Positions 37,967 through 46,312 of a stretch of DNA of 64,000 bases are shown here, in pieces (position 1 is the stretch's first letter; each line of letters starts with the position of its first letter). The notes below the pieces were generated by a model that had not been told where the DNA came from, ran no database searches, and saw only the letters and a list, made by a program, of their open reading frames with translations. The position numbers and the translations under genes are program-made. The DNA lies in contig JAJXWO010000001.1 in NCBI GenBank assembly GCA_021781535.1, positions 62,001-126,000 on the forward strand. The letters run 5' to 3'. This DNA is from Deltaproteobacteria bacterium (GTDB taxonomy: Bacteria > Desulfobacterota > Desulfuromonadia > Geobacterales > Pseudopelobacteraceae).

Positions 37967-38680
37967 TTATGCGGGTGGCGCTGATATCCTTTCCGCTTTA
38001 AAATCAAGTAGCTCTCTGATATGTGTGAACAACGCGGTGGGTAACATCGGCTTTTGAATGAAGTTGAGATCGTCTATACCTCCTAAAGATACGGAAGAAT
38101 AACCACTCATCAACAGGATCTTGGAACTTGCATTCAACTCTGATATTTCTTTATAGGCGGTAACGCCATCTTTACGAGGCATCATTACATCCATTAACAC
38201 CAAGTCAACGCGGTCCATATTTTCTTTATATGTATCAACGGCATCCTGACCATCTTCTGCCACGATGACAGTGTACCCATGGTCCGTTAATGTGTCGAAT
38301 AAGAATGCACGAGTATGTATTTCATCCTCTGCGAGCAATATTGTCTCATTTCCCTGCAGGTTCGGCGCCTTGTTCATAAGCTTCTCCCCAAAATGGTTCC
38401 AGAAGATAGAAAAATCATCAGAATTCAACCCCGGTTTGCAAATGCTCGATTTATTGAAACAGAGCAATAACTCGGTTTCTAAAAAAACTCTTGAAACCGA
38501 AACCTTCAGCGCGGTAGCAAGCTGAAATATAGTGACAAGTTTTGGCTGCTGTATGCCTCGTTCAAGCCGGGATATGAACACCCTGTCCAATGAACTGATT
38601 GCGGATAGTTCCTCTTGGGATAATAAAAGTTCCTTCCTCAATCTGCGTATAACGATGCCAAAAGCCTTTTCGATGGTCAA
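37967..38680 (-). CDS. XRE-type helix-turn-helix fused to a C-terminal receiver domain
   Basis: The protein has about 237 residues. An N-terminal Cro/C1-type HTH (about 7-65, RRLRKELLLSQEELS...FISRLERGIQQPKL) is joined by a linker to a C-terminal receiver (about 112-225) with LLAEDE, the phosphoacceptor Asp in VDLVLMDVMMPRKDG, and FIQKP. Ordinary response regulators have the receiver first; here the order is reversed. I set the start at TTG 38680 because GGGAG lies six bases upstream; an in-frame TTG at 38767 has no ribosome binding site. A partner kinase is not obvious nearby. Confidence 0.82.
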   Translation of the reverse strand: MTIEKAFGIVIRRLRKELLLSQEELSAISSLDRVFISRLERGIQQPKLVTIFQLATALKVSVSRVFLETELLLCFNKSSICKPGLNSDDFSIFWNHFGEKLMNKAPNLQGNETILLAEDEIHTRAFLFDTLTDHGYTVIVAEDGQDAVDTYKENMDRVDLVLMDVMMPRKDGVTAYKEISELNASSKILLMSGYSSVSLGGIDDLNFIQKPMLPTALFTHIRELLDFKAERISAPPA

Positions 38681-38973
38681 AAAGCTCTCCCGATAAAATT
38701 GAATAATTAATTGGTTACCATAAGCGCGATAAATTAACTGTAGTCTACTGACATCTTTTTTATTCAACCGTAAGACATGGAAAGCGTATGGCCCGCAGTC
38801 TTGAATGTTATTGCCGAATACGGAATAAAATAGTATTCATAGCTACTTGGTGCGAATATCTTTTTCTCTGATTCCGGTCGCGGGATGATTGCATATATCA
38901 TTGATGAGAATAGCACAAATTTATGGACTTAAATTGAAACGTGTCATAAGCTTGTGTGCAGATAAAAAGGTTT

Positions 38974-39049
38974 GGGGCTGTAGCTCAGCTGGGAGAGCGA
39001 CGCGTTCGCAACGCGTAGGTCGACGGTTCGATCCCGTTCAGCTCCACCA
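38974..39049 (+). tRNA. tRNA-Ala (anticodon CGC)
   Basis: 76 bases folding into a full cloverleaf. Acceptor arms GGGGCTG and CAGCTCC carry the alanine identity pair G3:U70. The anticodon loop TTCGCAA gives CGC, and the T loop TTCGATC is standard. The 3' CCA is encoded. Confidence 0.97.
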
Positions 39050-39072
39050 CAATTAATTTTAATTCCATCAAA

Positions 39073-39113
39073 AATGGTTACACAACCGGATGTTGTGAAA
39101 CACCATTATTTTG
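39073..39113 (+). terminator. Terminator after the tRNA gene
   Basis: An imperfect hairpin with outer arms AATGGT/ACCATT and a perfect inner CACAAC-CGGAT-GTTGTG, followed by ATTTT. It separates the tRNA from the deacetylase gene. Confidence 0.7.
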
Positions 39114-39137
39114 GCCATTCTGCCGTGAGGCTTGCTG

Positions 39138-40295
39138 ATGCGTCCCTGCCGTACTGCTCTGGTATATTCCCCGCTTTTCGGAAATTTCAATTTTGGCGAC
39201 GATCACCCGTTCAAGCTGCAACGCAATCGTTTGGCATATGATTTAATGGGGGACTATGGCCTGCTGGATCTGCCAAATATGCAGATCCGCGACTGTCAGC
39301 AGGCTTCCGAGGAACTGCTGCTGTCTTTTCATGACGCCGCCTATATTGCCCGCCTCAAGGAGTTCAGTTCTTCTGAGGAACCGCGGGCCGATTTCAGGTT
39401 TGGCCTCGGAGATGCTGATTGTCCGGTTTTCAAGGGTGTGTATGATTATGCCGCTCTGGGTGCCGGAGCAACCTGCGAAGCTGTCCGTCTGGTGGTGGAG
39501 GAAGGGGTCGATATTGCCTTTAATATGAATGGAGGCTGGCATCATGCCCACCGCTCAAGGGCTTCCGGTTTTTCGTACCTGAATGATGCGGTCGTGGCAA
39601 TCAACTGGCTGATTGCTCGCGGGCGGCGGGTGCTTTATCTGGATATTGATGCTCACCATGGTGATGGTGTCCAGGAAGCATATTATGATACCGACCAGGT
39701 ACTGACGATATCCCTTCATGAGAGTGGCATCTATTTCTACCCCGGCACCGGCTTCGAAGACGAAATTGGAGAAGGGCGCGGGAAAGGCTATACGGTCAAT
39801 GTGCCGCTGCTGGCTCATACGGATGACGCCATGTATATGAAAGCGTTTGATGAGGTGGCATACCCGTTGATTGCAGCTTTCAATCCGGATATCATTGTCA
39901 CGCAGATCGGTGCCGACACTTTCCGCACCGATCCGCTTACGAACCTGGAGATTACAACCCACAGTTACGGTGAAATGCTTTCAAAAATAAAACGGCTGAA
40001 AATCCCCTGGGTCGCATTGGGCGGCGGAGGGTATGATCTCATGAATACGGCCCGGGCTTGGACGCTTGCCTGGGCGGTTATGAATGGCATTAAGCTCAAT
40101 CCTCGTCTGCCGCCGGCATTTATTGACAAGATCGAGCTGCTGGGCTACCGGAACCGGGTCCTGATGGATGCCATGCACTGGGCAGATGAAGGGGAACGGG
40201 TGCTGGCGCTGGGGGCAGTAGAAAAAAGTATTGCCCGCATCAAAAAAACTATTTTTCCTGGTATACTTGGAAGTTATGGCACTCCTTCCTCATAA
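39138..40295 (+). CDS. Histone-deacetylase-family (AcuC-like) amidohydrolase
   Basis: The protein has 385 residues. Zinc-site motifs of the arginase/deacetylase fold are present: NMNGGWHHAHRSRASGFSYL, the ligands in LDIDAHHGDG, QIGADTFRTDPL, and the catalytic Tyr in GGGGYD. Bacterial members deacetylate proteins such as acetyl-CoA synthetase (AcuC) or small acylated amines. Which applies here is unknown; no acs or acuA is adjacent. GAGG lies upstream of the ATG. It overlaps the next gene by 20 bases. Confidence 0.92.
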   Translation: MRPCRTALVYSPLFGNFNFGDDHPFKLQRNRLAYDLMGDYGLLDLPNMQIRDCQQASEELLLSFHDAAYIARLKEFSSSEEPRADFRFGLGDADCPVFKGVYDYAALGAGATCEAVRLVVEEGVDIAFNMNGGWHHAHRSRASGFSYLNDAVVAINWLIARGRRVLYLDIDAHHGDGVQEAYYDTDQVLTISLHESGIYFYPGTGFEDEIGEGRGKGYTVNVPLLAHTDDAMYMKAFDEVAYPLIAAFNPDIIVTQIGADTFRTDPLTNLEITTHSYGEMLSKIKRLKIPWVALGGGGYDLMNTARAWTLAWAVMNGIKLNPRLPPAFIDKIELLGYRNRVLMDAMHWADEGERVLALGAVEKSIARIKKTIFPGILGSYGTPSS

Positions 40296-41118
40296 TTGCC
40301 AACTGCTGGATGCTGCTGGACGGCCGCTCACTTCACTGCAGGCAATCAACCGCCTGGAGGAATCTGAAAAAGAGCGTGTCTATTCTGTCCTGCTGCCCCA
40401 GCGGTTGCGTGAGGTGCTTGGTTTGGCGGAAGGATCGCTCTGTAATGCTGCCGGGGAGAAGCTGATACGCATTATTGCCCCGAAAGGGTTGTCGCTGGCA
40501 AGGATTGAAGCCCGTTCGAAACCTGATGATGGTGTCACGGTTTTTTTTCTGGAGCTGTCTGACACCCAGTTTCATCAAATGGAGCTCAGCTTCTGTATAA
40601 TTCGTGATCCACATTCGCCGCATTATGCGGTTGATGTTGATGAACGGGGAGTGAACAACTGGTTTGCTTCCCAGGGGCGCAATATTCCTGAAGAACTGCG
40701 CGCCATGCGTGCCGGGCTTTTCCCCAATCAGACTCACCACGGGCTGCAGCTGTTTGCGGCTTTTTTCCCGCTGTTGGAGCGTTTCACCGATGCGCTCGGG
40801 ATTCAGATGATTGTGGCCGAGCCGCTCTCCTACGACAATGCCATCCGTTATGAAAAATACGGTTTTGACTATCTGCGCGGCAGGAGGCTGATGCTGGAGA
40901 TAGATCGGGAGTTCCAGCCCGGAGGGCGATATTTTTCACGGCTTGATGGATCAAGCCCCTTTCGAATGCCCGGAATGGAGCGTACCGTGAGTGGGCGAAG
41001 CTGGGCGATTCACGACGGCATCATGGATCAGCCGTGGGACGAAGTACAGATTTACCGAATCATCGGCGTTCATGCCGGCATCAATACGTTTCCGGGAAGA
41101 GAGGAAGAGAAACGATGA
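40276..41118 (+). CDS. Conserved protein of unknown function in the deacetylase operon
   Basis: I do not recognise this 280-residue protein. It has no signal peptide or membrane segment and looks soluble. It includes PHSPHYAVDVDERGVNNWFA near the middle and FDYLRGRRLMLEID towards the end. The ATG overlaps the deacetylase end by 20 bases, and its own stop overlaps the next ATG (ATGA), so the genes are coupled. Such strict coupling hints at a shared job with the deacetylase, but there is no direct evidence. Confidence 0.72.
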   Translation: MALLPHNCQLLDAAGRPLTSLQAINRLEESEKERVYSVLLPQRLREVLGLAEGSLCNAAGEKLIRIIAPKGLSLARIEARSKPDDGVTVFFLELSDTQFHQMELSFCIIRDPHSPHYAVDVDERGVNNWFASQGRNIPEELRAMRAGLFPNQTHHGLQLFAAFFPLLERFTDALGIQMIVAEPLSYDNAIRYEKYGFDYLRGRRLMLEIDREFQPGGRYFSRLDGSSPFRMPGMERTVSGRSWAIHDGIMDQPWDEVQIYRIIGVHAGINTFPGREEEKR

Positions 41119-42023
41119 ATCTCAAGCAGCAGATACAACCAACGCCATTGGATGGAATAAGATATTTTACCCCGCCGGATGACTTTCTATTGAGCGGCCG
41201 GGATGGTCTGGTCTCTATTTTGTGGGAAAACAAGCCTCCGGTCCCGCTGTTGGAAGAGGATTTTAGCACTGCAGCGGAAAATGGCGCACCCGATTATGAT
41301 ATGGTGGGGAATGGCATTTACCAGGCACTGCGGCTCAACCCCGACTGCATTGGCGCTACCTGGTATGCCTCTGTGTTAAAAGAGGCCTACCCGCATATCA
41401 TCTCTGAATTGGGTGGGCAGATTATCATGCTGGATGCGAAGGAAGTTGACGCTCCCTATCTGGATCGCAAGATCAATTTTCTCAAAATCATGGCACTCCT
41501 TGATCCGGACAATGCCGGATTGCCGTTGGAAATTGCCAGAACCTACGTTGACAAAGGGGCTCGATTATCCAGTATGCAGCATGCGGTGACGTGCTGGTAT
41601 GCTGCTGAAAAGCAGCTTAAAATAGCGCTGGGGCTTAATCCTGATGATCATCATGCCGCATATGAATACGGTGAAGCGCTGTATGTACTGGGCCGTTACG
41701 AACAGGCGGCGGAAGTCTGGAGCGAGCTGATTACTCTCCTGAAGCCTGCCGAGCGGGCACGGGTTGAAGCACGCATTGCCGGGATACTGGCAGGCAAGAT
41801 TCCGCTGGTGCCGCCGGTCGACTACCTCACGGCGCTCTCGGTCGCCGTTGAACAACATCACGGCGGATTCAACGATGACGCTGCTGCAATTATAAAAGAT
41901 GTCCTGGCTGACCCGATTTTTGCAGAGCAGTTTCCCTTGGATGAGGTATACTGTCTGCTTGGAACCTGCTATCAGGAGATCGGTCTGATGGACGAAGCGG
42001 CAGATGCTTTCAAGAGGAGTTGA
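41115..42023 (+). CDS. TPR-repeat protein in the deacetylase operon
   Basis: The protein has 302 residues, soluble, with TPR-like repeats in the second half (for example EKQLKIALGLNPDDHHAAYEYGEALYVLGRYEQAAEVW, given here only as positions about 183-220, and YCLLGTCYQEIGLMDEAADAF near the C-terminus). TPRs mediate protein-protein contacts. ATGA overlap with the upstream gene; GAGGAG lies near its end and serves the next small gene. No catalytic motif is visible. Confidence 0.75.
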   Translation: MNLKQQIQPTPLDGIRYFTPPDDFLLSGRDGLVSILWENKPPVPLLEEDFSTAAENGAPDYDMVGNGIYQALRLNPDCIGATWYASVLKEAYPHIISELGGQIIMLDAKEVDAPYLDRKINFLKIMALLDPDNAGLPLEIARTYVDKGARLSSMQHAVTCWYAAEKQLKIALGLNPDDHHAAYEYGEALYVLGRYEQAAEVWSELITLLKPAERARVEARIAGILAGKIPLVPPVDYLTALSVAVEQHHGGFNDDAAAIIKDVLADPIFAEQFPLDEVYCLLGTCYQEIGLMDEAADAFKRS

Positions 42024-42025
42024 CG

Positions 42026-42130
42026 ATGTTCGGTTTCAGTACGGCAGACTGGATTTTTTGCGGATTTGTCCTTCTGGTTATTTTTGTGTGCGTTGGCATC
42101 AGTGACATGCGGAGATCAAAAAAACAGTGA
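42026..42130 (+). CDS. Small (34-residue) single-pass membrane protein
   Basis: ATG 42026 follows AGAGGAGTTGACG and begins two bases after the TPR stop. The product is MFGFSTADWIFCGFVLLVIF, then CVGISDMRRSKKQ: one hydrophobic segment (about 8-24) and a basic C-terminal tail, consistent with an inner-membrane protein with a cytoplasmic C-terminus. It is too short for routine gene calling. The strong ribosome binding site and tight position support it being real. The function is unknown. Confidence 0.65.
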   Translation: MFGFSTADWIFCGFVLLVIFVCVGISDMRRSKKQ

Positions 42131-42162
42131 TCTTACCTACCTTCATATAAAGCGGGTATCGC

Positions 42163-42615
42163 GTGGAAGACGACAACCTTCATGATGGGCACGAATTGCG
42201 GCGGCCGCTGGGAATGACACTGCTGAGCGGGTTGTATCTGTTCTTTTTCCTGTTGACCGCTTCCAGTTATGGTCAGCCGATCCCCTTTATGGGCGCCATA
42301 TACCAAGGCACACCGGCACAGGCACTGGTGATTGTTGACAGTGTGATTTGTCTTTACCTGCTTTTGGGAATTATGAAGTGCCAGAGACTTACCTGGTATG
42401 TGCTTCTCGGTTACAATGTGTTTGAAGTGGTGAATACCCTGATAAATCTGTTGCTGATAACTTCCACCGAACTGGAGAAAGTTATAGATGAAAAGGTTGA
42501 TATCTCCGGGTTGGTTGCCAGTAATATCGGTGTCATGGTGGCTATTATACTGCTTTCCGGCTTTATTTTCCGTCAGCGGGGCTATTTCTCCAACCGCTCG
42601 AAGTACTTGTTTTAG
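42163..42615 (+). CDS. Small polytopic membrane protein of unknown function
   Basis: The protein has 150 residues with four hydrophobic segments (about 17-37, 52-72, 76-98 and 118-137). The N-terminus is acidic and the C-terminus basic. No family was recognised. The GTG start at 42163 has only a weak ribosome binding site; a start at the internal ATG near residue 18 is possible. It continues the run that begins with the deacetylase. Confidence 0.65.
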   Translation: MEDDNLHDGHELRRPLGMTLLSGLYLFFFLLTASSYGQPIPFMGAIYQGTPAQALVIVDSVICLYLLLGIMKCQRLTWYVLLGYNVFEVVNTLINLLLITSTELEKVIDEKVDISGLVASNIGVMVAIILLSGFIFRQRGYFSNRSKYLF

Positions 42616-42737
42616 CAGTATTGGTCATGAATACGGCGACTTCTCCTGTTCAGATGCCGCATTCAAAAGTTGTCCTCGTGTATTATGAGCATCATTTTTA
42701 TTTCCCCGTTTCACCGAATGCGATAGAGTGAACCGCT

Positions 42738-43133
42738 ATGAGAAGAATACTTTTAGTTGACGATGATCCGGTTTTTACCCGCTTTCTTGCGGCCTATATA
42801 GCAGACAATTTCCCGCTGCTGCAGGTGGAGATTTGCAACAATCCGATGTCGGCGCTTCATTCCATTAAAGTCGGCAGTTATGACCTGATGCTGATCGATC
42901 TTGAAATGCCGGCCATGGATGGTCTCAAGCTTCTCAAGTTTGCCGTGAGCGTCGGGATGGACAAAAACCGGATTGTCATACTCTCCGGCAGGGATGCCGA
43001 TTTCCTGCACAAAATCTGCCCGATGGGTACCTGTCTCGCGGTGTTGAACAAATTCGAAGCGCGTCAGAAGAGTGTCCTTGATATGGTATTTAACTCACTC
43101 AACCGGAAAGCGGAAGTAAACAAATCTGCTTAA
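42738..43133 (+). CDS. Stand-alone response-regulator receiver protein
   Basis: The protein has 131 residues and is a single receiver domain: LLVDDDP acidic pair, phosphoacceptor Asp in LMLIDLEMPAMDG, Ser in ILSGRD, and Lys in LNKF. There is no output domain, so it acts by protein contact. It is the last gene of the cluster starting at 39138. Confidence 0.9.
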   Translation: MRRILLVDDDPVFTRFLAAYIADNFPLLQVEICNNPMSALHSIKVGSYDLMLIDLEMPAMDGLKLLKFAVSVGMDKNRIVILSGRDADFLHKICPMGTCLAVLNKFEARQKSVLDMVFNSLNRKAEVNKSA

Positions 43134-43486
43134 AAAACAGGTGTAGTACCGGTTCTGATGAGAGTGCTTCTGCGGCCTATAGTATCATTGGCGGTAGTCA
43201 TGCCGGTCGGTGCCGTGGTGCTCGGAATTATCTGCCTGGCTTCGCCGCTTGATTTCCTTACGGCAACGGCCGTTGCCATTCTTACCCCAAAATTCCCTGA
43301 AATGGCCCTGCTGCTGGAGATCTTCTGCGTACGAACGGCAGATTCATCGCCCCTGATCTGACCCCGCTGTACGTCTGATGTGCCCTCTTTTGCCCGCGGC
43401 ATTCCCGCTTGCCTTCTGCTGGAGGTATGGCACACTTATCTTACGGAACGTGTATCACGTGATTTTAATCATGAGGAGGAACGGTA
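43134..43486. other. Intergenic region with no confident gene
   Basis: A 353-base gap. One + strand frame (43158-43361) would encode 67 residues with hydrophobic stretches, and a minus frame overlaps it, but neither has a ribosome binding site or a recognised family. Near the right end, AGGAGG before 43487 is the elbB ribosome binding site. I see no terminator for the receiver gene. Confidence 0.6.
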
Positions 43487-44140
43487 ATGAAGAAGATCGG
43501 AGTAGTATTGTCAGGGTGCGGCGTTTATGACGGCAGTGAGATTCATGAAGCGGTTCTTACCCTGTTGGCAATCGACCGTCAAGGGTGTGAAGCGGTCTGC
43601 ATGGCGCCCGCTGTAGACTTTCCGGTTACCGATCACCTGGTTAACCGGGAAACGGGTGAAAAACGGAGCGTACTGGTGGAATCGGCACGTATCGCCCGCG
43701 GTAATATTCGCGATATCAAGGAGGTCAAGGCTGCCGAACTGGATGCCATAATTTTCCCGGGCGGGTTTGGCGCGGCAAAAAACCTGTGCAATTTTGCCTC
43801 GAAGGGCGCTGCTGCTTCTGTTAATCCTGATGTTGCCCGTTTGATTAAAGAGATGGCAGTTGCCGGGAAACCGATCGGTGCGGTCTGTATTGCGCCGACT
43901 CTGGTTGCTGCAGTACTGGGCAAGGAATATTCTCCTCTCGTGACGATTGGCACCGATGCCGGTACCGCCGCCGAGATTGAGAAGACGGGTGCAAAACATC
44001 AGCAATGCCCGGTGACTGAATGTGTTGTGGATGCACAGCACAAAGTAGTAACGACGCCGGCCTACATGCTGGCTACTCGCATCTCGGAAGCAGCTGAAGG
44101 GATCGACAAGTGTGTCAGGGAAGTGGTAAAGCTGATGTGA
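43487..44140 (+). CDS. elbB: Isoprenoid biosynthesis glyoxalase ElbB
   Basis: The protein has 217 residues of the DJ-1/PfpI-like class I glutamine-amidotransferase fold, starting MKKIGVVLSGCGVYDGSEIHE. The nucleophilic elbow Cys is in IGAVCIAP, preceded by the IIFPGGFGAAKNLC stretch. ElbB has glyoxalase activity and is linked to isoprenoid metabolism in E. coli. The AGGAGG ribosome binding site is good. A terminator follows. Confidence 0.92.
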   Translation: MKKIGVVLSGCGVYDGSEIHEAVLTLLAIDRQGCEAVCMAPAVDFPVTDHLVNRETGEKRSVLVESARIARGNIRDIKEVKAAELDAIIFPGGFGAAKNLCNFASKGAAASVNPDVARLIKEMAVAGKPIGAVCIAPTLVAAVLGKEYSPLVTIGTDAGTAAEIEKTGAKHQQCPVTECVVDAQHKVVTTPAYMLATRISEAAEGIDKCVREVVKLM

Positions 44141-44166
44141 CGCTATTTTCAAGCGCCACCTATTCA

Positions 44167-44195
44167 GGGCGAACATATGCTTCGCCCTTATTTAT
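44167..44195 (+). terminator. Terminator after elbB
   Basis: GGGCGAA, loop CATATGC, TTCGCCC, then TTATTTAT. Confidence 0.85.
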
Positions 44196-44213
44196 AACAA
44201 GGACATCCCGTTG

Positions 44214-45473
44214 ATGAATTTTCTCCTGCTCGGCATTTTTACCGCAATCACCGCTTTCACCTATTGGTTACGCTACCTCAACCTGCAGTACCTCAAACAG
44301 CATGGCTCCATGGTCCCTGAAGGCTTTGAAGGTGCCGTCGATGAGGAAAAACTGCGCAGCAGCTCCGCTTATACCCTTGACTCCAGCCGTCTCGGGCTGT
44401 GGGACTCGCTTCTTGACAATACCGTGCTGGTCGTATTTCTGTTCGGCGGGGTGCTGGCAACATATGACCATTTTGTCAGTACGTTAACTGTCTCACCGAT
44501 CATTTCTGCCATTCTCTTTTTTCTGCTGCTGACCTGGGCGTCAACCCTGTTGGGAATCCCGTTCGACCTGTATGGCACCTTCCGTATCGAGGCGCAGTAC
44601 GGCTTCAACACCACGACACCTCGCATATGGGTAGTGGATTTTTTCAAATCACAGGCCATCGGGGCTGTCCTTCTCGCCTTCCTGATAACCGTTGTCTTCT
44701 GGCTGATCAGTTGGCGCCCGCAGCAGTGGTGGCTCTGGGTGTGGGGCTTCATGGCTGTTTTCAGCCTGTTCATGATGTTCATATCCCCCTATGTAATTGA
44801 ACCACTCTTCAACCGCTATGAACCGGTCACCGAGGAAGGGCTGGAGGATGATATCCGGGCTATAATGGAGAAGGCGGGGTTAAGAGTCGGGAAGGTGTTG
44901 CAGATGGATGCGTCGAAGAGAAGCAGGCATTCCAATGCTTACTTTACCGGCATCGGCAGGGTTAAACGTATAGTGCTGTATGACACATTGATAAAACAGA
45001 TGACCCATGCAGAGATCGTTGCCGTGCTGGCGCACGAGATCGGGCATTGGAAAAAGGGGCATGTCTGGAAACGGCTGCTCTGGGCGGAGATAATGGCTCT
45101 GGTGGGGGCATGGATCAGCTTCAAAATGTTGGCCTGGCCGGGATTGCCGGGGTTGTTGGGATTGCCTGCCGATATTTCGCTGCCGGCTAAAATGGTGGTG
45201 CTCGGGTTTGTTGCCTCCCTGGCACTGTTTCCGCTCGGGCCGTTTTCTGCATGGCGCTCGCGTTGCCACGAACGGGAAGCGGACCGCTTTGCCTCCGACC
45301 TTACCGGCAGGCCGGAAGATCTCGCTTCGGCTCTGGTCAAGATGTCGGCGGAGAACCTGTCAAACTTGTTTCCGCATCCCTTCTATGCGGCCTTTTATTA
45401 CTCGCATCCACCGGCAGTCGAGAGGGTCCGGATCCTCAGGGAGTGGGGCTCAATGCAAAAAGAGGGAGAATAA
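44214..45473 (+). CDS. M48-family zinc metalloprotease (Ste24/CAAX protease type)
   Basis: The protein has about 419 residues and several membrane segments (about 1-15, 68-85, 97-118, 150-170, 176-196, 287-305, 320-340). The zinc motif is HEIGH (274-278), with a later EREADRFA supplying the third ligand, and the family stretch FDLYGTFRIEAQYGFN. Bacterial Ste24 homologues cleave membrane proteins during quality control. The ATG 44214 is inside the ribosome binding site reach of AAGGAC. Confidence 0.93.
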   Translation: MNFLLLGIFTAITAFTYWLRYLNLQYLKQHGSMVPEGFEGAVDEEKLRSSSAYTLDSSRLGLWDSLLDNTVLVVFLFGGVLATYDHFVSTLTVSPIISAILFFLLLTWASTLLGIPFDLYGTFRIEAQYGFNTTTPRIWVVDFFKSQAIGAVLLAFLITVVFWLISWRPQQWWLWVWGFMAVFSLFMMFISPYVIEPLFNRYEPVTEEGLEDDIRAIMEKAGLRVGKVLQMDASKRSRHSNAYFTGIGRVKRIVLYDTLIKQMTHAEIVAVLAHEIGHWKKGHVWKRLLWAEIMALVGAWISFKMLAWPGLPGLLGLPADISLPAKMVVLGFVASLALFPLGPFSAWRSRCHEREADRFASDLTGRPEDLASALVKMSAENLSNLFPHPFYAAFYYSHPPAVERVRILREWGSMQKEGE

Positions 45474-45510
45474 TTACTTCCTCACCCAAAAACCGTTCTC
45501 CACTTTGTGG

Positions 45511-46116
45511 CTATTCCTTCGTGTACATCACCGCCACGGCTCTGGCAGTGATGTCGCCGACCGCCACCCAGCCGTGCGGCTGGCTGGAATCATAATAGAT
45601 GCTGTCGCCGGTCCGCATGCGCAGCACTTCATTGGTGTAATGGAAGTCAAGCTCACCGGAAATGATGTAGATAAATTCTTCGTCACCTTCATGTTTGAAG
45701 AAGAGTGAGTCCTCCCACTCCTTGTTTTCGAACTCAACCAGAAACGGCTCCATATGTTTGTGTCTCAGCCCGTGGGCCAATGAGTGGTACGCGTAGGGTC
45801 TGGCAACCTCATTGGCTGCAGGCCGGGCAATTTTTTCGTCCTCGCGGACATCCTCGCGTCTCGTTAATACGTATTTCTGGCGATTGCCGGCGTCCTCAAA
45901 GAAAAAATGGATATCGACCTTGAGCCCTTTGGCAATTTTGAGCAGGGTGGCAAGCGGTGGGATGACCTGCTGATTTTCAATCTGAGATAAGAGTGGTTTG
46001 GACAGTGTCGTCAGCTCGGACAATTCCTGAAGCGTCAGCCGTTTTTGCTGGCGGAGCCCCCTGATTTTTTCTCCAATGCGGAATTCCCTGATCTGTTCTT
46101 TGATGTCGGTTGTCAT
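45511..46116 (-). CDS. XRE-family regulator with cupin domain
   Basis: The protein has about 201 residues. An N-terminal HTH (about 12-70, GEKIRGLRQQKRLTLQELSELTTLSKPLLSQIEN) is followed by a C-terminal cupin (about 125-195) with the EFIYIISGELDFHY motif and DSIYYDSSQPHGWVAV. Such proteins bind a small ligand through the cupin and repress nearby genes. The ATG at 46116 follows GGGGGA; a further upstream start is not supported. The genes it controls are unknown; divergent to htrA. Confidence 0.88.
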   Translation of the reverse strand: MTTDIKEQIREFRIGEKIRGLRQQKRLTLQELSELTTLSKPLLSQIENQQVIPPLATLLKIAKGLKVDIHFFFEDAGNRQKYVLTRREDVREDEKIARPAANEVARPYAYHSLAHGLRHKHMEPFLVEFENKEWEDSLFFKHEGDEEFIYIISGELDFHYTNEVLRMRTGDSIYYDSSQPHGWVAVGDITARAVAVMYTKE

Positions 46117-46238
46117 ATTTTCCCCCACCAGGTGTCTGATTGAGCGGATACTTTTACACAAACAGAGCGGTGTTTCAATAACATAATTATGCTGGATAAA
46201 ACATGCGCAGTTCCCGCGCGAATTGTGCCTAAATTCCG

Positions 46239-46267
46239 TTGACACGCCGAAAAATTTTGACTACTGT
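46239..46267 (+). promoter_or_regulatory. Candidate promoter of htrA
   Basis: A perfect TTGACA and a poor TACTGT are spaced by 17 bases, 46 bases before the start codon. Confidence 0.5.
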
Positions 46268-46312
46268 TTCGGGAGGTTAACTCAATGTATCCTGTCAGAG
46301 GTGGCTTGTAAT

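Noticed and set aside
43130-43435. Minus-strand frame of 101 residues, and + frame of 67 residues at 43158-43361
   Set aside because: They overlap each other, have no ribosome binding site, and resemble no family I know.
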